This document shows, piece by piece, positions 1 through 12,147 of a stretch of 64,000 bases of DNA; position 1 is the stretch's first letter; the number at the start of each line of letters is the position of its first letter. Under the pieces are notes generated by a model that made no database searches, was not told the origin of the DNA, and saw only the letters and a list, made by a program, of their open reading frames with translations. Origin of the DNA: Maratus speciosus (taxonomy: Eukaryota > Arthropoda > Arachnida > Araneae > Salticidae). The stretch spans positions 442,743,502-442,807,501 of the forward strand of contig OZ010794.1 in NCBI GenBank assembly GCA_963932465.1, read 5' to 3'. The translations under genes were made by a program, and so were the position numbers.

Positions 1-672
1 ATCGTTTTACAGAAATTTGCGTTTTTTCGCGATCGTTTTACAGAAATTTGCGTTTTTTCGCGATCGTTTTACAGAAATTTGCGTTTTTTCGCGATCGTTT
101 TACAGAAATTTGCATTTTTTCCGCAATTGTCTGACTAAATTCGTGTTTTTTCCCTCGACCCTTTGATGAAATTAAATTTTCGCCCGCATTTTCGTGACAG
201 AAATTTGCGTTTTTCTCGCGCCCCTGGAACGAAATTCAAGTTTTTTTTTTTTCAGGATTTTTGGATAAAATTCAAGTTTGTACAGCGATCCTTTTGCAGA
301 AATTTACGTTTTTCGAGATCTTTTGACGAAATTCCGCGTTCTTTTCGCAATCCTTTGACAGAAGTTTGCATTTTATCGCGATCCTTTGACATAAATTTCC
401 GTTTTTTCGCGATCCATTGACATAAATTTCCGTTTTTTCGCGATCCTTTGACTAAATTTGCGTTTTCCCCACAATCGTTTGACTAAATTCGCGTTCTTTC
501 CGCGATCCTTTTACTAAATTCGTGTTTTTTCTGCGATCCTGTGAAAGAAATTTGCATTTTATCCACAACCCTGGGACGAAATTCATGTTTTTTTTTCCGG
601 GCTCTTTTGACGAAATTCGCGTTTTTATAGCGACCCTTTGGCTATAAATTACCGATTTTTTATGCAAACGAT
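1..672. repeat. 31-bp CpG-containing minisatellite array
   Basis: Tandem units of about 31 bp. The first four are nearly identical and each contains TTTACAGAAATTTGCG followed by a T-run and TCGCGATCG. Units become more diverged to the right, with variants such as TTTGACGAAATTCGCG. The array runs off the left edge, so the carrying element cannot be delimited. The same unit recurs at about 7.0-7.1, 7.8-9.4, 9.7-10.3, 27.8-28.2, 45.5-46.3, 54.0-56.3 and 58.1-58.6 kb, mostly inside TIR elements. Open frames across it are an accident of the unit lacking stop codons and are not genes. Confidence 0.9.
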
Positions 673-1177
673 TGTCGAAATAGATATTTTTTCTCAGAAT
701 TTTCACTACTTTTTTTTTTTTTTTTTTTTTTTTTAAAGGAAATACTTTTTTTCCCCCCCCTTCAAGTTGGCAAATTTATCTGCAAGGTCCAAAATAAATC
801 TGCGACGCACGTTGCGCGTCACGCACTTTCTGCTACCGGGACAGTAAGAATACAAATTTTTGAATGAGGGGCAAGAAGGCTGCAATTTTTTTTTTTTTTT
901 TTTTTTTTTTGGTGGTGGTGGGGGGGACAAAGGGCAAGAGCGGCACTTCAATCATCTCATTCATGAATTATTTTTTTATGAAGTAAAAAAAAATAAAAAT
1001 AAAAATAAAATCAAACAACTGTTTTTTGTGATAAATGAGAACCCATTATCATGAAATAATGTTATCAGACTTTTTGATACACTTTTAATTAGTATATTGA
1101 TACGTCCTCAAGGTGCACATTCACAGTGTCTTCATATGGGAACAATATTATTCAATGTTCACATATTGACATACATC
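673..1177. other. Spacer with poly-T tracts and a repeat fragment
   Basis: Holds a poly-T tract near 710-735, a second T-run near 887-910 followed by a G-rich stretch, and the repeat fragment at 735-860 listed separately. I see no gene here. The short open frames cross homopolymers. Confidence 0.6.
735..860 (+). repeat. Dispersed repeat R, fragment
   Basis: The stretch with TTATCTGCAAGGTCCAAAATAAATC and then CTTTCTGCTACCGGGA resembles 22360-22450 (ATTAATCTGCAAGG, TTTCTGCTACTGG) and the reverse complement of 62460-62560. It is a diverged copy of an unclassified interspersed repeat found three times in the window. No termini or target duplication were recognised. Confidence 0.55.
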
Positions 1178-1899
1178 TGCATAAGCAGGGGCGGATTTAA
1201 GGGGTCGCGATGGTCGCAATCGCGAGGGGCCCCGCATCCCAAGGGTCCCCCAAATCTTCTTTTGAGTTCAAAAAGAAATGTGAAGTTTAGATAAAAGGAT
1301 TTTCTTAGTGTTCTTTTTTTTTAATTTTTCAGTTAATATTACAACATCATGTTCATGTAACCAATATAATTTTTTTCTATCATTTGCTACTACCAGAAAT
1401 GTTTTAGCTTTCCCTTATCTTTTTCCCGTTATGAATTATCAGGATTATGATCGGTCGTGGAGGGATGGGGTGGGATTCAAGGAAATTTGGGTGAGCCGAA
1501 AGGAACCCTATTAGAGACATTTTATGACGATTTAATTATACAGATTGAGGGCCTGATTAAATTATGGGGCCCCTGATTTTGGGGGCCCCATACTTGGTAT
1601 GCAGTTTTCATAAAGCTGATATTTTAAATGTATTTTTATTTTGTTACTGATTATCTATACTAATAAAAAGAAAATTTCACTCGGCGTGTGTGTGTCTGTT
1701 TGGAATGGCTAGAAAAATCTACCGCATGTAGAAGTCTGAAAATTAGGGGAGGATAGTCTAAGGCTGTTTACTGATGCACTTGAGGGTCAGATTTTTATTT
1801 TCTTTTTATGCCCTAAATTTTTAATAACTTGCCTCATTTTATCCGATCGTCTTTTTTTGGGGGGCCCTTTCTCCATTTAGTTACCTAACTTATACATTT

Positions 1900-3700
1900 C
1901 AGTTAGGATCCTGGCCCCATGGGGTCGGTACAGGACCATGGAAGTTTTTGTGCCCTAAATTGTTAATAAATTGTCCCTTTTAATCCAATATTCCTTTTTG
2001 GTGCCCTTTTACAATTTAGTTATTCCACCGATTCTACATTCCAGTTAAAACCCTGGCCCACTAGGCCCCAGTTGTCCAGGAGCCATTGCACTTTTTGAGC
2101 GCCATGCATTTTTCACTTCCAAATTGTGTCACTTCAATGCATATCTTTAAAGTTGGTTCTTGGACTCCTGTCCCCGGGCCAACACTCTCATATTTTTATT
2201 GGGGCCTTAGGGCCCTTTTTTAAGTATCCCTCCCCCATTTTTGCGCACTTCTTTAACATTTTATTCTAATGATTAATTCATACCTATGCTTAATTTCATC
2301 TAAATGAAGATCCAAAGCACTGAGTACTAGGACCTTTTAAAATATTTTCATTTCTCAACTATCAGCTGACCTCTTTTGGATTTCCTATTATAGCTTCATT
2401 AAAAATGCTCGATTGAATAAATTTTTTCTAACAACATCTTGGGTCCCCCAGTTACTACATGAACAACAAAATTTTTTTTTAGACTTCAGCTACCACCAGT
2501 TTTTAATATTACTCACCTTTTTGGGGGTCCTTCGTTCATCTTCTTTAAAAATAATTCAATTCTCTTGCAATTTTCTTTTACATAGTTCTTGGATCCTCCG
2601 CCTACTTTATAAAGTACTGAAAATTTTTCATATAACTAACTACATTCCAGTTAAGACCCTGGACCGCTGGGACCTGGTTTAGGGCCCCTTGAACTTTTTG
2701 CGCCTTAAATTGTTAATAAATTGCCCCCTTTTAATTATCTTTGTTTTAGGGGAACTTTATCCATTTAGTTATTCCCCCGTTTCTACATTCGAGTTAAGGC
2801 CCTGGTTTTCTAGGGCCCGTTCCGGAGCCCCTTGAACTTTTGGTGCAGCATGCACATGCATTTTTCTCCCCCTCATTGTGTCACCCTCTCAATTCATAAC
2901 TTTAAAGATAAGTCTTGTACTCCTCTCCCCGGTTCAACAACCTCATATATTTATTGGGGCACTAGGGCCCATTTTTAAGCATTTCCCCCCCATTTCTGCG
3001 CATTTCTTAAAAATTTTTATTCAAATGATTAATTCATACCTTATACGAAATTTCGATTAATTAAAGATCTAAAATTGCTAAGTACTAGAACCTTTTAACA
3101 TGTTTTTATCTCAAGGCCCTGCTGTCAATTATCAGTTGACTCCTTTTGGGCCCCCTATTATCGCACCCTTAAAAATGGTCTGATTTACTAGCTTTTTTCA
3201 ACCAGCTTCTTAGGACCTCGAGCTAATCCTCATATTTTTATTGGGGCTCTAGGGAACTTTAAGAATTTCCCATTATATTTTGTGCGATTCTTTAAAATTT
3301 AATTCTAATGATTAATTCATACCCTATACTTAATTTCGACTAATTGTAGATCTAAAGAGCTAAGTACTATAGGACCTTTTTAACTTTTCATCTTAGAGCC
3401 CTGCTCTCAACTATCAGTTGATACCTTTTAGTCCCCCTATTGTAGCTCCCTTAAAAAGAGTCCGATTCGCTAGGTTTTTTTTAAACAACTTCTTAGATCC
3501 TTCAGCTAATACATGAAAGACAAGAAAATTTCTCAGATTTCAGCTACCACCAGTTTTGAATATCAATCGCCTTCTTAGGGCCTTTGGTGCAGCTTCTTTA
3601 AAAATGATCCGATTCTCTTGCAGTTTTCTTTAACATAGTTCTAGGGTCCTTTGGCTGCTTTATAAACTACTAAAAATTTCCTTATATCTTTGCTACACTT
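1900..3700 (+). repeat. Irregular tandem duplications inside the Helitron
   Basis: Several blocks recur in direct order with unequal spacing. AAATTGTTAATAAATTG occurs near 1957 and 2706. AATGATTAATTCATACC occurs near 2270, 3026 and 3308. The segment CAGCTACCACCAG occurs near 2487 and 3541. The unequal spacings (about 280, 750 and 1050 bp) suggest repeated overlapping duplications and not a simple array. Confidence 0.7.
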
Positions 3701-3939
3701 TTTTCAAACATCAATCTTCTTTTTCTGCATCAACTTATGTTTACTCACTACAGCCGTAAATTAAAAATAACGCTACTATATTAATAGCCCAGGGGTTAGG
3801 CGGTTGAATTCGGAATTGTTTTCCCCTTCGTACTAGGGGAGCGTTAGGAAATATGTATAGATTTATAGTCAAAAACAGGTTTTTTACATACCATAACAGT
3901 ATCTGCAAACAACTAACTCTGTCAAAAAACATTGTCAAC

Positions 3940-4510
3940 ACAAATGTTGTAGAGTTTAAAATTCTGAATAAAATGAGTACCTACACTTAATAGTTTTGTT
4001 GAACATTAAGGTCACAATTCCAGTTTAAAGTTTTAGACCCATGGTCAGGGGGTTTAACTCAGAATTAATTAGGAGAAAACTGGAAATTGTTTTAATCCCT
4101 TCAGTTTAGGCCTAAAATGAACGTACTATGTTTTCTTCCTCGTACTTGGCTGAATGTTAGAAAATATGTACATATTTATTTTCGAAAAACACGTTTTTTT
4201 TAATTGCCTTAACAATATCTCAAAACAGCTAACTCTATAAAAAACATTGTAAATACAAATGTTGTAGAGCTTAAAATTCTGAATAAAACGAGTATCATCA
4301 TTAATATTTTAGTTCAACATTAAGGTCGCAATTATATTCCAAAATGTTTCAAATCGAGAGCTTGAAGCCAGGAGAGACCAAGTTACCCTAACAATATCTC
4401 AAATTGCGGCCTTAGTATTGAACAAAAATATTAAGTGTAGGTACTCATTTTACTCAGAATTTTAGGCTCTATAACTTTTGTAGTGACAATGATTTTGATA
4501 GAGTTAGTTG
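3940..4510. repeat. Direct and inverted repeats inside the Helitron
   Basis: A segment with TTAAAATTCTGAATAAAA and TTGTTGAACATTAAGGTC near 3955-4015 recurs directly near 4270-4335. It recurs inverted near 4397-4480, where AGTATTGAACAAAAATATTAAG leads into ACTCATTTTACTCAGAATTTTA (quoted in part; there is a base or two of drift). The inverted pair could fold into an imperfect hairpin. Confidence 0.6.
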
Positions 4511-6116
4511 TTTTGAGATATTGTTATGTTAACTGGGTCTCTCCTGGTTTCAAGCTATTGATTAGCGATTAAGGCAAAATTTTATATACTCCCAGTTTTT
4601 CCTTCAACTGTTTGGAAGCTCATTCTTTCATCGGGTTCTGTCGGTCCGATTTCAACGGGGATTGGTTTATTCAGCTTAGATTACGATTCAGCTACTTTCT
4701 GCATTATGAAAATTAATCTTGGACTTCTGTTACCACCATTTTTGAACATTAAAGGCACTTTTTTTCTCGGCTTCTATGGACTCTATTCCAACGGAAATTG
4801 TTTCATTCAATTTAGCTTACGATAATTTTACAGATTTTAGTTCCATCTTCCACCAACAGGAGTGTATTCTCATCTCGGGTTCTATGGGACGGATTACTAC
4901 GGAGCGTAGGCCATTCAACTTGGTTTTCGATTTTCTTCGGTGCGAAGCACTCCTGGTACGCGCTGCCGTAGGCAACAAGGAACTAGGTCACAGTTTCGTT
5001 CAGAAAGAGGTTTGTTGGGAACGCAGACATTGTGAAAGCACTGGTCCCTCGGCAGCTAAGTTCATTTGAAACACTCTATGATGTCGGAGACATTGAGGCC
5101 CCAATTTCCTGAAGATATAAAATCATACAAACTTGAGTTTTGTTTAAGGTTATTTTAACGGGTCCGGGCAACGCCTGGCGGGTCAGTTAGTTTATTATTG
5201 CACAAATTTAATTATTGCATTGCAATGGTTCATACTTTTTCCCCTCTTTAAAAAATTCTCCATATCCAGATATTTTTCCTCAATACGAATTTTTTCCATT
5301 TTAGTAGATTTTTCGCTAATCGCAATAGGGGAAGTGTCACTTTTACATTTTTGGGGCCATTTTTTATGGCATTCGCTATTAAATCACACGCAATTACAAA
5401 CCTATATACAGATAGTTAATTAAATCAGTGTTTAGAAATATATTTACATAAAAATGCAGTGCAGATGGTTATAAAACAATTCGTGGAGCTTCAAATTCTT
5501 TTTTATCCATAAAGCATTTGTAATTCTTTGAAACCAGTGGTGTAACGAAAAAGAGAAAAAATTATCTTAATTTGGTTATAATGGATGGACTTGTTTGATT
5601 TCTGAAATTGTTTTATTAAAACATTAAATTAAAATTGCATGCGAGATAATGGGATGCACGCGGGTCGCTGCAGCCCCATGCATTAAAACCCTGTATACAT
5701 TTATATGTTATTCTATGCCATAAATGAGCCAAAAACGAAAAGCAGCGAAAAGAGGATATGAGTAATACTAAAATATTGTCTTCTTAGTTCCTCATTTACT
5801 TTGGTTTGATTTCATTTTATGTTATTCGAAAAATGAATACAAAAATAAGATAAATGATTTTAGCACATTTATCCATCACAATATACCAGTTCATCTAAAA
5901 TAATCTGATGTAATTTGAATGTGAAATAAATTTTGTGTAATTAATCCTTAACTATTTGAATACATTTTAATTAATTTCTCAGTAAATATTTTAATTAAGT
6001 TTTGAATATCTATTATTTTTAAATTATAAATATACTTAATTTTGCAAGATGGAAGGGCCCCAAAAAGTTCCAGTGAGAGGGGCCCCTCACTTCATAAATC
6101 CGCCCCTGTGCATAAG

Positions 6117-6952
6117 TTTTATCTGATTTATATGGAATAAAATGATTCCATGCACTCTAGACACACTAGTACAGTGCAGACTCCACAAATATATCATGTT
6201 TTGCTTTTGCAAGCTTTAGCTTTACATTGATTGGCAAACTTTGTTTCTGTTTTCTTCAGATAAATCTTTCCTTCATCTAAACGCAAAGTTTGGTACACAT
6301 TTTGTGTATTTCAGCATTTTATAAAAAGATTCTCCTGCAGAGAGTCAACCTGTTTTATTTTTATTTAGTTCAGCTGTACCCTTATATATCAAACTGGATG
6401 CAATTGAACTTTTCAATTCTACCAGGTCTAAGCTTTCGGTGTTTTGCAATTTCCATAAAATCCAGGCGTTAACAAAGGTGACCTTTAAAGTGATAAAAAA
6501 TTCATGTTTGCTTTTTTAACAACCTGCAAAAAAAGAAATCAAAGTAGAAAACAAAAATAGAATTCTGTTTATTTTGGTGCAAACTGTCCACATATGAGGA
6601 CATATGTTTCATGCTATAAATAAAAACTTTCTTTACATGCTACATGATGATTGATTGTATATATAAAAAAATACTTTGATGGTAGTGTGACTATTTCCTG
6701 GTCTGTCTGTAGCAAATCCTGCCAAACATCACAATGCTTCAATATTTTAATTTTAGTTTAACATTGGTGTGAATTATGACTATTGATATGGTTCTGCCAG
6801 CTATTGTGCTGTGTGCTAGCCATTATCTATCCACAAAAGAGGTCTCCATGAATCAGTGACAAAAAAAATTTGTAACTAATACTTTATAGGGCAACACTTA
6901 TCTGTCCTCATATGAGGCCCATATGAATGAGAGAGTTAATAATATATACATA
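6117..6952. other. No recognisable gene or element
   Basis: AT-rich sequence between two transposons. I found no exon-like open frame with splice signals, no tRNA and no terminal repeats. It is probably intronic. Confidence 0.5.
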
Positions 6953-7502
6953 CAGACCTGCGAACCTTTGAAAACGAGAAATAGTAGCACACCCCGATTT
7001 TTCAAAAAGTTAGTTCTGTATGTTCTTTGAGATTAAAAACTATGTATTTTAATAAATATAGACGTTTGTCTCGTTTTCTTTCTGCTATCTTTCAACAAAA
7101 CTCGCGTTTTCTTTCTGCGATTTTTCAAAGAAATTCATGTCTTCAGGGTTCATATAAAGTTGGGAAGAAAAAAATCCAAGGAGTCCAAAAAATTTTAAGG
7201 ATTTGCCATTTTTTTTCTTTTTGTTGTTGTTGATTTTATGTGCAGTATCGTTATGTGGTATGCACACGCCAATTTGGAGAGAAAAAATTTCAAAAACAAA
7301 TTTTACTCTATTAGAATCTAATTGTTAGTGCTGAAATTGCACAGTATTCACAATATATTGCTTACTGATTTCCTAAGTTTAAATACAAAATAGACAATCA
7401 ACTTTTTTATGCAGCGACCAATGGTCATATAATATAAACAGAGATTAGTCAAACCCCAAACACTATTTTATGTATATCACATACATGATACATACATCTT
7501 AA

Positions 7503-7722
7503 CCCGGGAGAACTCGATAGTGAGAATGCCCAATTGCTTTTCTTTCACTTTACATTCATATAATATCAACTTTTTTTGGTTGGCTTAGTACTTTTATTCA
7601 CAAAATAGGTAAAATAATTGAAAAACAATTTGAAATTTTAATTAAAATGGAAAATGATTTAAATAAGAGTCTTAAAAAAGTACGACTGTGAGAGAAAATC
7701 TCATGCAGCGAGTTCTCCCGGG
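7503..7722. mobile_element. piggyBac-like MITE, 220 bp
   Basis: Perfect 14-bp terminal inverted repeats CCCGGGAGAACTCG (7503-7516) and CGAGTTCTCCCGGG (7709-7722), flanked by TTAA on each side (7499-7502 and 7723-7726). TTAA target duplication with CCC/GGG termini is diagnostic of piggyBac-type transposition. The interior is AT-rich and non-coding. A truncated sister copy lies at 13806-13942. Confidence 0.88.
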
Positions 7723-7842
7723 TTAAAGAAAATTTTAAAAGGTTAAAAAAAAAGAATGTTAAACGCAACATACAAGAAAAAATATAACAAGTTTTGAATT
7801 TATTCTTTTAGAACAGCGGTAATCTATTTCTTTGAAGGTGAA

Positions 7843-9400
7843 ACTGACGAAATTCGCGTGTTTTTCGCAATCTCCTAAGGGAATTTTTTTTTTTGTAATT
7901 TTTTAATGGAATTCGCTTTTTTTTTCGATCGATTGACGAAACTGGCGTTTTTTTCGCGATCTTCTTGGAGAAATTCGCGACCTTTCGCGATCTTCTTGGA
8001 GAAATTCGCGACCTTTCGCGATCTTCCGGGAGACATTAGCGACCTTTCGCGATCTTCCGGGAGACATTCGCGACCTTTCGCGATCTTCCGGGAGACATTC
8101 GCGACCTTTCGCGATCTTCTGGGAGAAATTCGCGACTTTTCGCGATCTTCTGGATAAAATTGACGATCTTTTAATGTAATTCGCGTTTTATTTCGATCGT
8201 TTGACGAAACTGACGTTTCTCTCGCGATCTGTTGAGGAAATTCGCGTTTTTTTCGCGATTTTCTGGGGAAGTTTCGCGTTTTTTCGCGATCTTTTAATGG
8301 AATTCGCATTTTATTTCGATCGTCTGATGAAACTGACGTTTTTCTCGCGATCCTTTGAGGAAATTCGCGTGTTTTTCGCGATCTTTCGAAGAAATTCGCG
8401 TGTTTTTCGCGATCTTTCGAAGACATTTTTCGCGATTTTCTTCGCCCCCCAGAAGACACGCCGAAAATTCACGTGTATTTCGCGATTTTTTGAGGAAATT
8501 CGCATTTTTTCGTGATCTTCTGGGGGGGGGGGGGGAATCGCGTTTTTTTTTTTCGCGATCTTATGGGGGAAATTCGCATTTTTTCGCAATTTTTTTTTTA
8601 ATGGAATTCGTGTTTTATTTCTATCGTTTGTCAAAATTGACATTTTTCGCGATCCTTTGACCAAATTTGCGTGTTTTTCGTGATCCTTTGAGGAAACGTT
8701 TTTTCGCGATTTTCGAGGGGAAATTCGCGTTTTTTCGCAATTTTTTTTAATGGAATTCGTGTTTTATTTCTATTGTTTGACGAAATTGACTTTTTTTCTC
8801 GACCTTTTGACGAAAACCGCGTGTTTTTCGCGATCCTTTGACGAAAACCACGTGTTTTTCGCGATCCTTTGAGGAAACGCGTTTTTTCGCGATCTTCTGG
8901 GAGAAATTCGCGATCTTTTAATGGAGTTCGCGTTTTATTTCGATCGTTTGACGAAACTGACGTTTCTATCGCGATCTTTAGAGGAAATTCGCGTGTTTTT
9001 CGCGATCTTCTGTGGGAAGTTCGTTTTTTTTCACGATTTTCTGGGGATAATTCGCGTTTTTTTCGCAACCTTATGGGGAAATTCGCGTTTTTTTAATGGA
9101 ATTCGCGTTTTATTTCTATCGCTTGACGAAATTGACTTTTTTCGCGATTTTTTGTGGAAATTCGCGTGTTTTTCCCGATCGTTCTACGAAATTCGAGTTT
9201 TTTTAGTGATCCTTTGAGTAAATTCTCGTTTTTTCGCTGTCTTAAGAAATTCGCGTCTTTTCCGCGATCTTTGGAAGAAATTCGAGTTTTTCCTCGATCT
9301 GTTGGAGAAATTCGCTTTTTTTTTAAAATCCTTTGACAAAATTTACGAATTTTTTCCGCGATCGATTGACGAAATTTGACGGCATATTTTGGGGAAAACT
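7843..9400. repeat. 31-bp minisatellite array, diverged
   Basis: About fifty units built on GAAATTCGCG, a T-run and TTCGCGATC. Local subfamilies are visible. Five to six neighbouring units at 7970-8150 share GAGAAATTCGCGACCTTTCGCGATCTTC or a GGGAGACATT variant. Elsewhere TTTTAATGGAATTCGC interrupts. Overlapping open frames exist on both strands because the unit lacks stop codons, but they follow the repeat period and encode nothing recognisable. Confidence 0.85.
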
Positions 9401-9736
9401 CGATTTTTCCGAGATTCTTGGTTAAATGCCAAACATCAATAAAATTTAAAATAAAGATCGGTTAACAACGCCGAAAAACGGACCTAACAATTGCTAAACG
9501 GACGTAGTGGGAGCCCTGCTGTAAGATTATCCTAACCAATCAATGCCGTGCGTTTTACAATCTCGATTTTTTTTTCCTCGGCAGCAATATCGCTTGCGTC
9601 CGAAACCGCAATACAATTTAAGGAGTTTCTAAGGGGTGGTTTGCTTGTGTAAGTAGTTCTAAGTACTACTTGGGAATGTTTTCATTTCTAAGGAGTTTCC
9701 AAGGAGTCTAAGGAGTCTGTGCGAACCCTGTGTCTT

Positions 9737-10340
9737 CCTTCTGTGATTTTTCAAAGAAATTCGCGTCCTTCTTCCGTGATCGTTCCAAGAAATTCGCGTC
9801 CTTCTTCCGTCATCTTTCCAAGAAATTTGCATTTTCTTTTGGAGATCTTTCCAAGAAATTCGGGTTTTCTTTCTGTGATCTTTCCAAGAATTTCGCGGGG
9901 ACGTGATCTTTCCAAAAAATTTGCGTTTTTCTTTTCGTGATCATTCACTGAAATTCATCTTTTCTTTCCGTGTTATTTCACCGACCAATAGACAAAATTT
10001 GCGGTATCTTTCCGTTACCAATTAACAAAACTCTATACTTGTTTTTGTGACCTTTTAATTGAAATTTGCAATATTTTTTCTCAATCGTTTATCGAAATTT
10101 GTGATTTTTTTGTACATTCTTTTGGCAAAATTCGCGATTTTTTTCTGCAATCTTTTGATGAAATTTGAAATTTTTCCCAGCGACTAATTGAAGAAAATAT
10201 TTGTTTTTCAGATCTACGACAAAATTCGTGTTAGTTTCCCACCATTGTTTGAAGAAATTCCCAATTTTTTCTGTGACCAAATTGTCACAACTCAATTCCG
10301 TAACACAAATTGATTTTGAGAAATTCCATAAAAATAGAAA
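9737..10340. repeat. 31-bp minisatellite, continuation of the host array
   Basis: Continues the array begun near 7070-7143 after the insertion at 7144-9736. Units such as TTTCCAAGAAATTCGCG and CTTTCTGTGATC become progressively degenerate to about 10340. It belongs to the outer element starting at 6953. Confidence 0.8.
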
Positions 10341-10587
10341 AAAATAAAAATCACGGGCTTCCAAGAAATTAAAATACTCACGGAAGAATCACAGGCCTTT
10401 GAAAGAATTTGGAGGGGAAATATCACACATTTTTTTATTATGCAAGATTTTCTTTTTCTGTGTGCAAATTGTGCATGCTATTTCAAACTCTCCCAATCAA
10501 GAAACTTTTGAAATGGTGTGCCTGCTCCTAAGGAAGGGAATTCCCGATACTAATATTTACTTAAACACAATTCACTCGTGCTTAATA

Positions 10588-11936
10588 CACTGTAAAAAAT
10601 AGTGGGAACGTTTACTATTCTAACAGGAACATTTCTGACTGTATCGGATATGTGAGAGCTATTTCTATTTTCCGAAACAACCGGGAATGTTCCTGGGTGT
10701 TTCAGTTTACTTTCCCTGAAGCAGTGAAAGCGCCTTACGCATGCGCTCCAAGTATTTCACCACTATTTCTCCTTACGCTGAAACCGTAAGCAATCTTCTA
10801 AAGTGAAAGTAAACTCGCATGTAAGAGATGGCGATGTAGGGAACTTTACCCTTTACCACGTGTATTTGAATTAGTTTTATTTTGAAAAAAAAAAAAAAAA
10901 AACCAATATTATAACATTTTTGTTATATTTTGTGGGTATTTTTTATTGTGTTTTAAAATTATGCGAGAAATGTACCTTGGATATTATCAGTGGACTTTTT
11001 CAGAGCTTTGGAAATTTAGTATTATTGAACACGGAACGATCGTAATTCTGGGTAAGTGTTTTTTTATCGTCTACAGTATTACTTTTACTTATTATTATTT
11101 ATTTTTACTTACTTCTTTATTAGTTTTCTTTGTTGCAATACACGAAAAGAAATTAATAACCTATTTATTTTTTAATATATCAGACTTTGTTTTGTCTGTT
11201 TTTTTATTATAATATATATACATGTGTACATGCAAATAAGATAATATAGTTAAACTTTATGTTCATACTGATTGCAGTAGCGTATTCTCCTTTTCACAGT
11301 GTGTTCTTAACAAATTATTAAATGCGCTATAACTTAAAAGAAAATTTACGTATTTTATTTTAATCAAACAAGCTGAAGGTTCATTGTCATTTTATGTCAT
11401 TCATGGTAAGGTTAAGTGTTAATTGTTTTGGATTGCGTTTTCACTAATTTGAGGTGGGTTTGTGTTAATACTATTTTTTCAAAGAAATCCTGAATATTTT
11501 TCAGATGAAAAAGCTACATATTTGAACATTAATGAATAGTATATACATATCTTTATTTTTCTACATAAAAGGTAAAGTTTATATTAAAGATATAATTGTA
11601 GATTTCTTTTACAATCATTGTATTAAAATATGGATTAATTTTCTTTCCTTTCGGGTCGAGTTGCCTTTCAATGAAATCTTTTTAGCGGTTTTCATTTTTA
11701 CAGGAAAATACAGTCCTGCATGAGAATAAGTTGACGTATTTTCTTTGTTGCGAGTGAGGTTACAGTTTTTCGGATTGTGCTTTATCTCTTTCGGTCGGAA
11801 TCGGGATAACCTGGTTTTTAACAAGGAAGGCATAAATATTTTTCAAATGAAAAACTATAGATTTGACTATTAATGGTGGCCCATAGTAATAGCCCAAGTG
11901 TTCATTTCTGTACATAAGGGATAAAATTATAGACTA
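10588..11936. other. One TIR-like end, otherwise unrecognised AT-rich sequence
   Basis: CACTGTAAAAAATAG at 10588 directly follows TA and resembles the terminus of the MITE at 11937, so a related TA-inserting element probably begins here. I could not find its other end. Nothing else in the stretch is recognisable as a gene. Confidence 0.45.
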
Positions 11937-12147
11937 CACTGTAAAAAAGACTAAAATACGGAAATACATGAAACTTTTCCCGGTAAATTACAGAAAAATT
12001 TCTGTTAAATTAGAAGCAAACGGAAAAATTTCTGCAATTTACCAGGAAAAAGTTCTGCTAAAATACGGAAATAGTACTGCAGTCTAGACTGCCAGTAGTA
12101 TTTCCGTATTTTAGTCTTTTTTTTTTTTTTTTTTTTTTCCTACAGTG
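11937..12147. mobile_element. Tc1/mariner-type MITE, 211 bp
   Basis: The left end is CACTGTAAAAAAGAC and the right end closes with CCTACAGTG. The arms share AGACTAAAATACGGAAATA as inverted repeats, interrupted by a long T-run near the right end. TA dinucleotides flank it (11935-11936 and 12148-12149), as expected of Tc1/mariner-type insertion. There is no coding capacity. Confidence 0.82.

Larger units (their letters stand above)
1654..5190 (+). mobile_element. Non-autonomous Helitron, 3.5 kb, nested in hAT element
   Basis: The 5' end reads TCTATACTAATAAAAAG directly after an A. The 3' end has a GC-rich stem-loop (5158-5180, CCGGGCAACGCCTGG) followed about ten bases later by TTAG and a T. 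Helitrons begin with TC, end with CTRR preceded by a short hairpin, and insert between A and T without target duplication. All of these are met, except that the terminal C of CTAG is mutated to T. No Rep/helicase reading frame is present, so the copy would depend on another Helitron for movement. The interior consists mostly of irregularly duplicated segments. Confidence 0.85.
1186..6108. mobile_element. hAT-like non-autonomous DNA transposon, 4.9 kb, with Helitron inside
   Basis: Terminal inverted repeats CAGGGGCGGATTTA (1186-1199) and its near-complement ending CCGCCCCTG (6100-6108). An exact 8-bp target duplication TGCATAAG flanks it at 1178-1185 and 6109-6116. An 8-bp duplication with CAGGGG-type termini is the signature of the hAT superfamily. 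No transposase is present. Once the nested Helitron (1654-5190) is subtracted, about 1.4 kb of the element itself remains, with runs of GGGGCCCC near both ends. The exact duplication implies a fairly recent insertion, and the Helitron must have arrived later or moved within the element. Confidence 0.88.
7144..9730. mobile_element. CAGGGTTC-TIR element carrying its own minisatellite
   Basis: The left end reads CAGGGTTCATA (7144) and the right end TGCGAACCCTG (9730), giving inverted termini CAGGGTTCRYA. The 6-bp sequence TGTCTT flanks both sides (7138-7143 and 9731-9736). Deleting the element plus one TGTCTT restores a continuous 31-bp-type unit (ATTCATGTCTT joined to CCTTCTGTGATTTTTC), strong internal evidence for an insertion. 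It contains a piggyBac-like MITE and a second array of the same minisatellite family as its host. No transposase was seen. Superfamily is unresolved: CAG termini with 6-bp duplications could be a hAT subgroup. Confidence 0.75.
6953..10587. mobile_element. CAGACCTGC-type minisatellite transposon, interrupted and 3'-truncated
   Basis: The left terminus CAGACCTGCGAACCTTTGA (6953-6971) matches the left ends at 27488, 45071 and 57839. The right-hand part (10400-10587) matches the 3' flank of those copies: GCTATTTCAAAC, then CTAAGGAAGGGAATTCC, then TTCACTCGTG. The last 300 or so bases and the right TIR are missing; homology stops at TTAATA (10582-10587), where a CACTGTAAAAAA terminus begins. The copy is split by the element 7144-9730. 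Removing that element and one 6-bp duplication rejoins a single minisatellite unit. No coding capacity is visible. Confidence 0.75.

Noticed and set aside
4776..5069. 97-residue open frame
   Set aside because: Lies in the 3' part of a non-autonomous Helitron, with no recognisable domain and no similarity to Rep/helicase.
7875..9217. Several 75-194-residue frames on both strands rich in Arg/Lys or Phe/Arg
   Set aside because: Produced by the minisatellite array; sense and antisense frames overlap and none resembles a protein.
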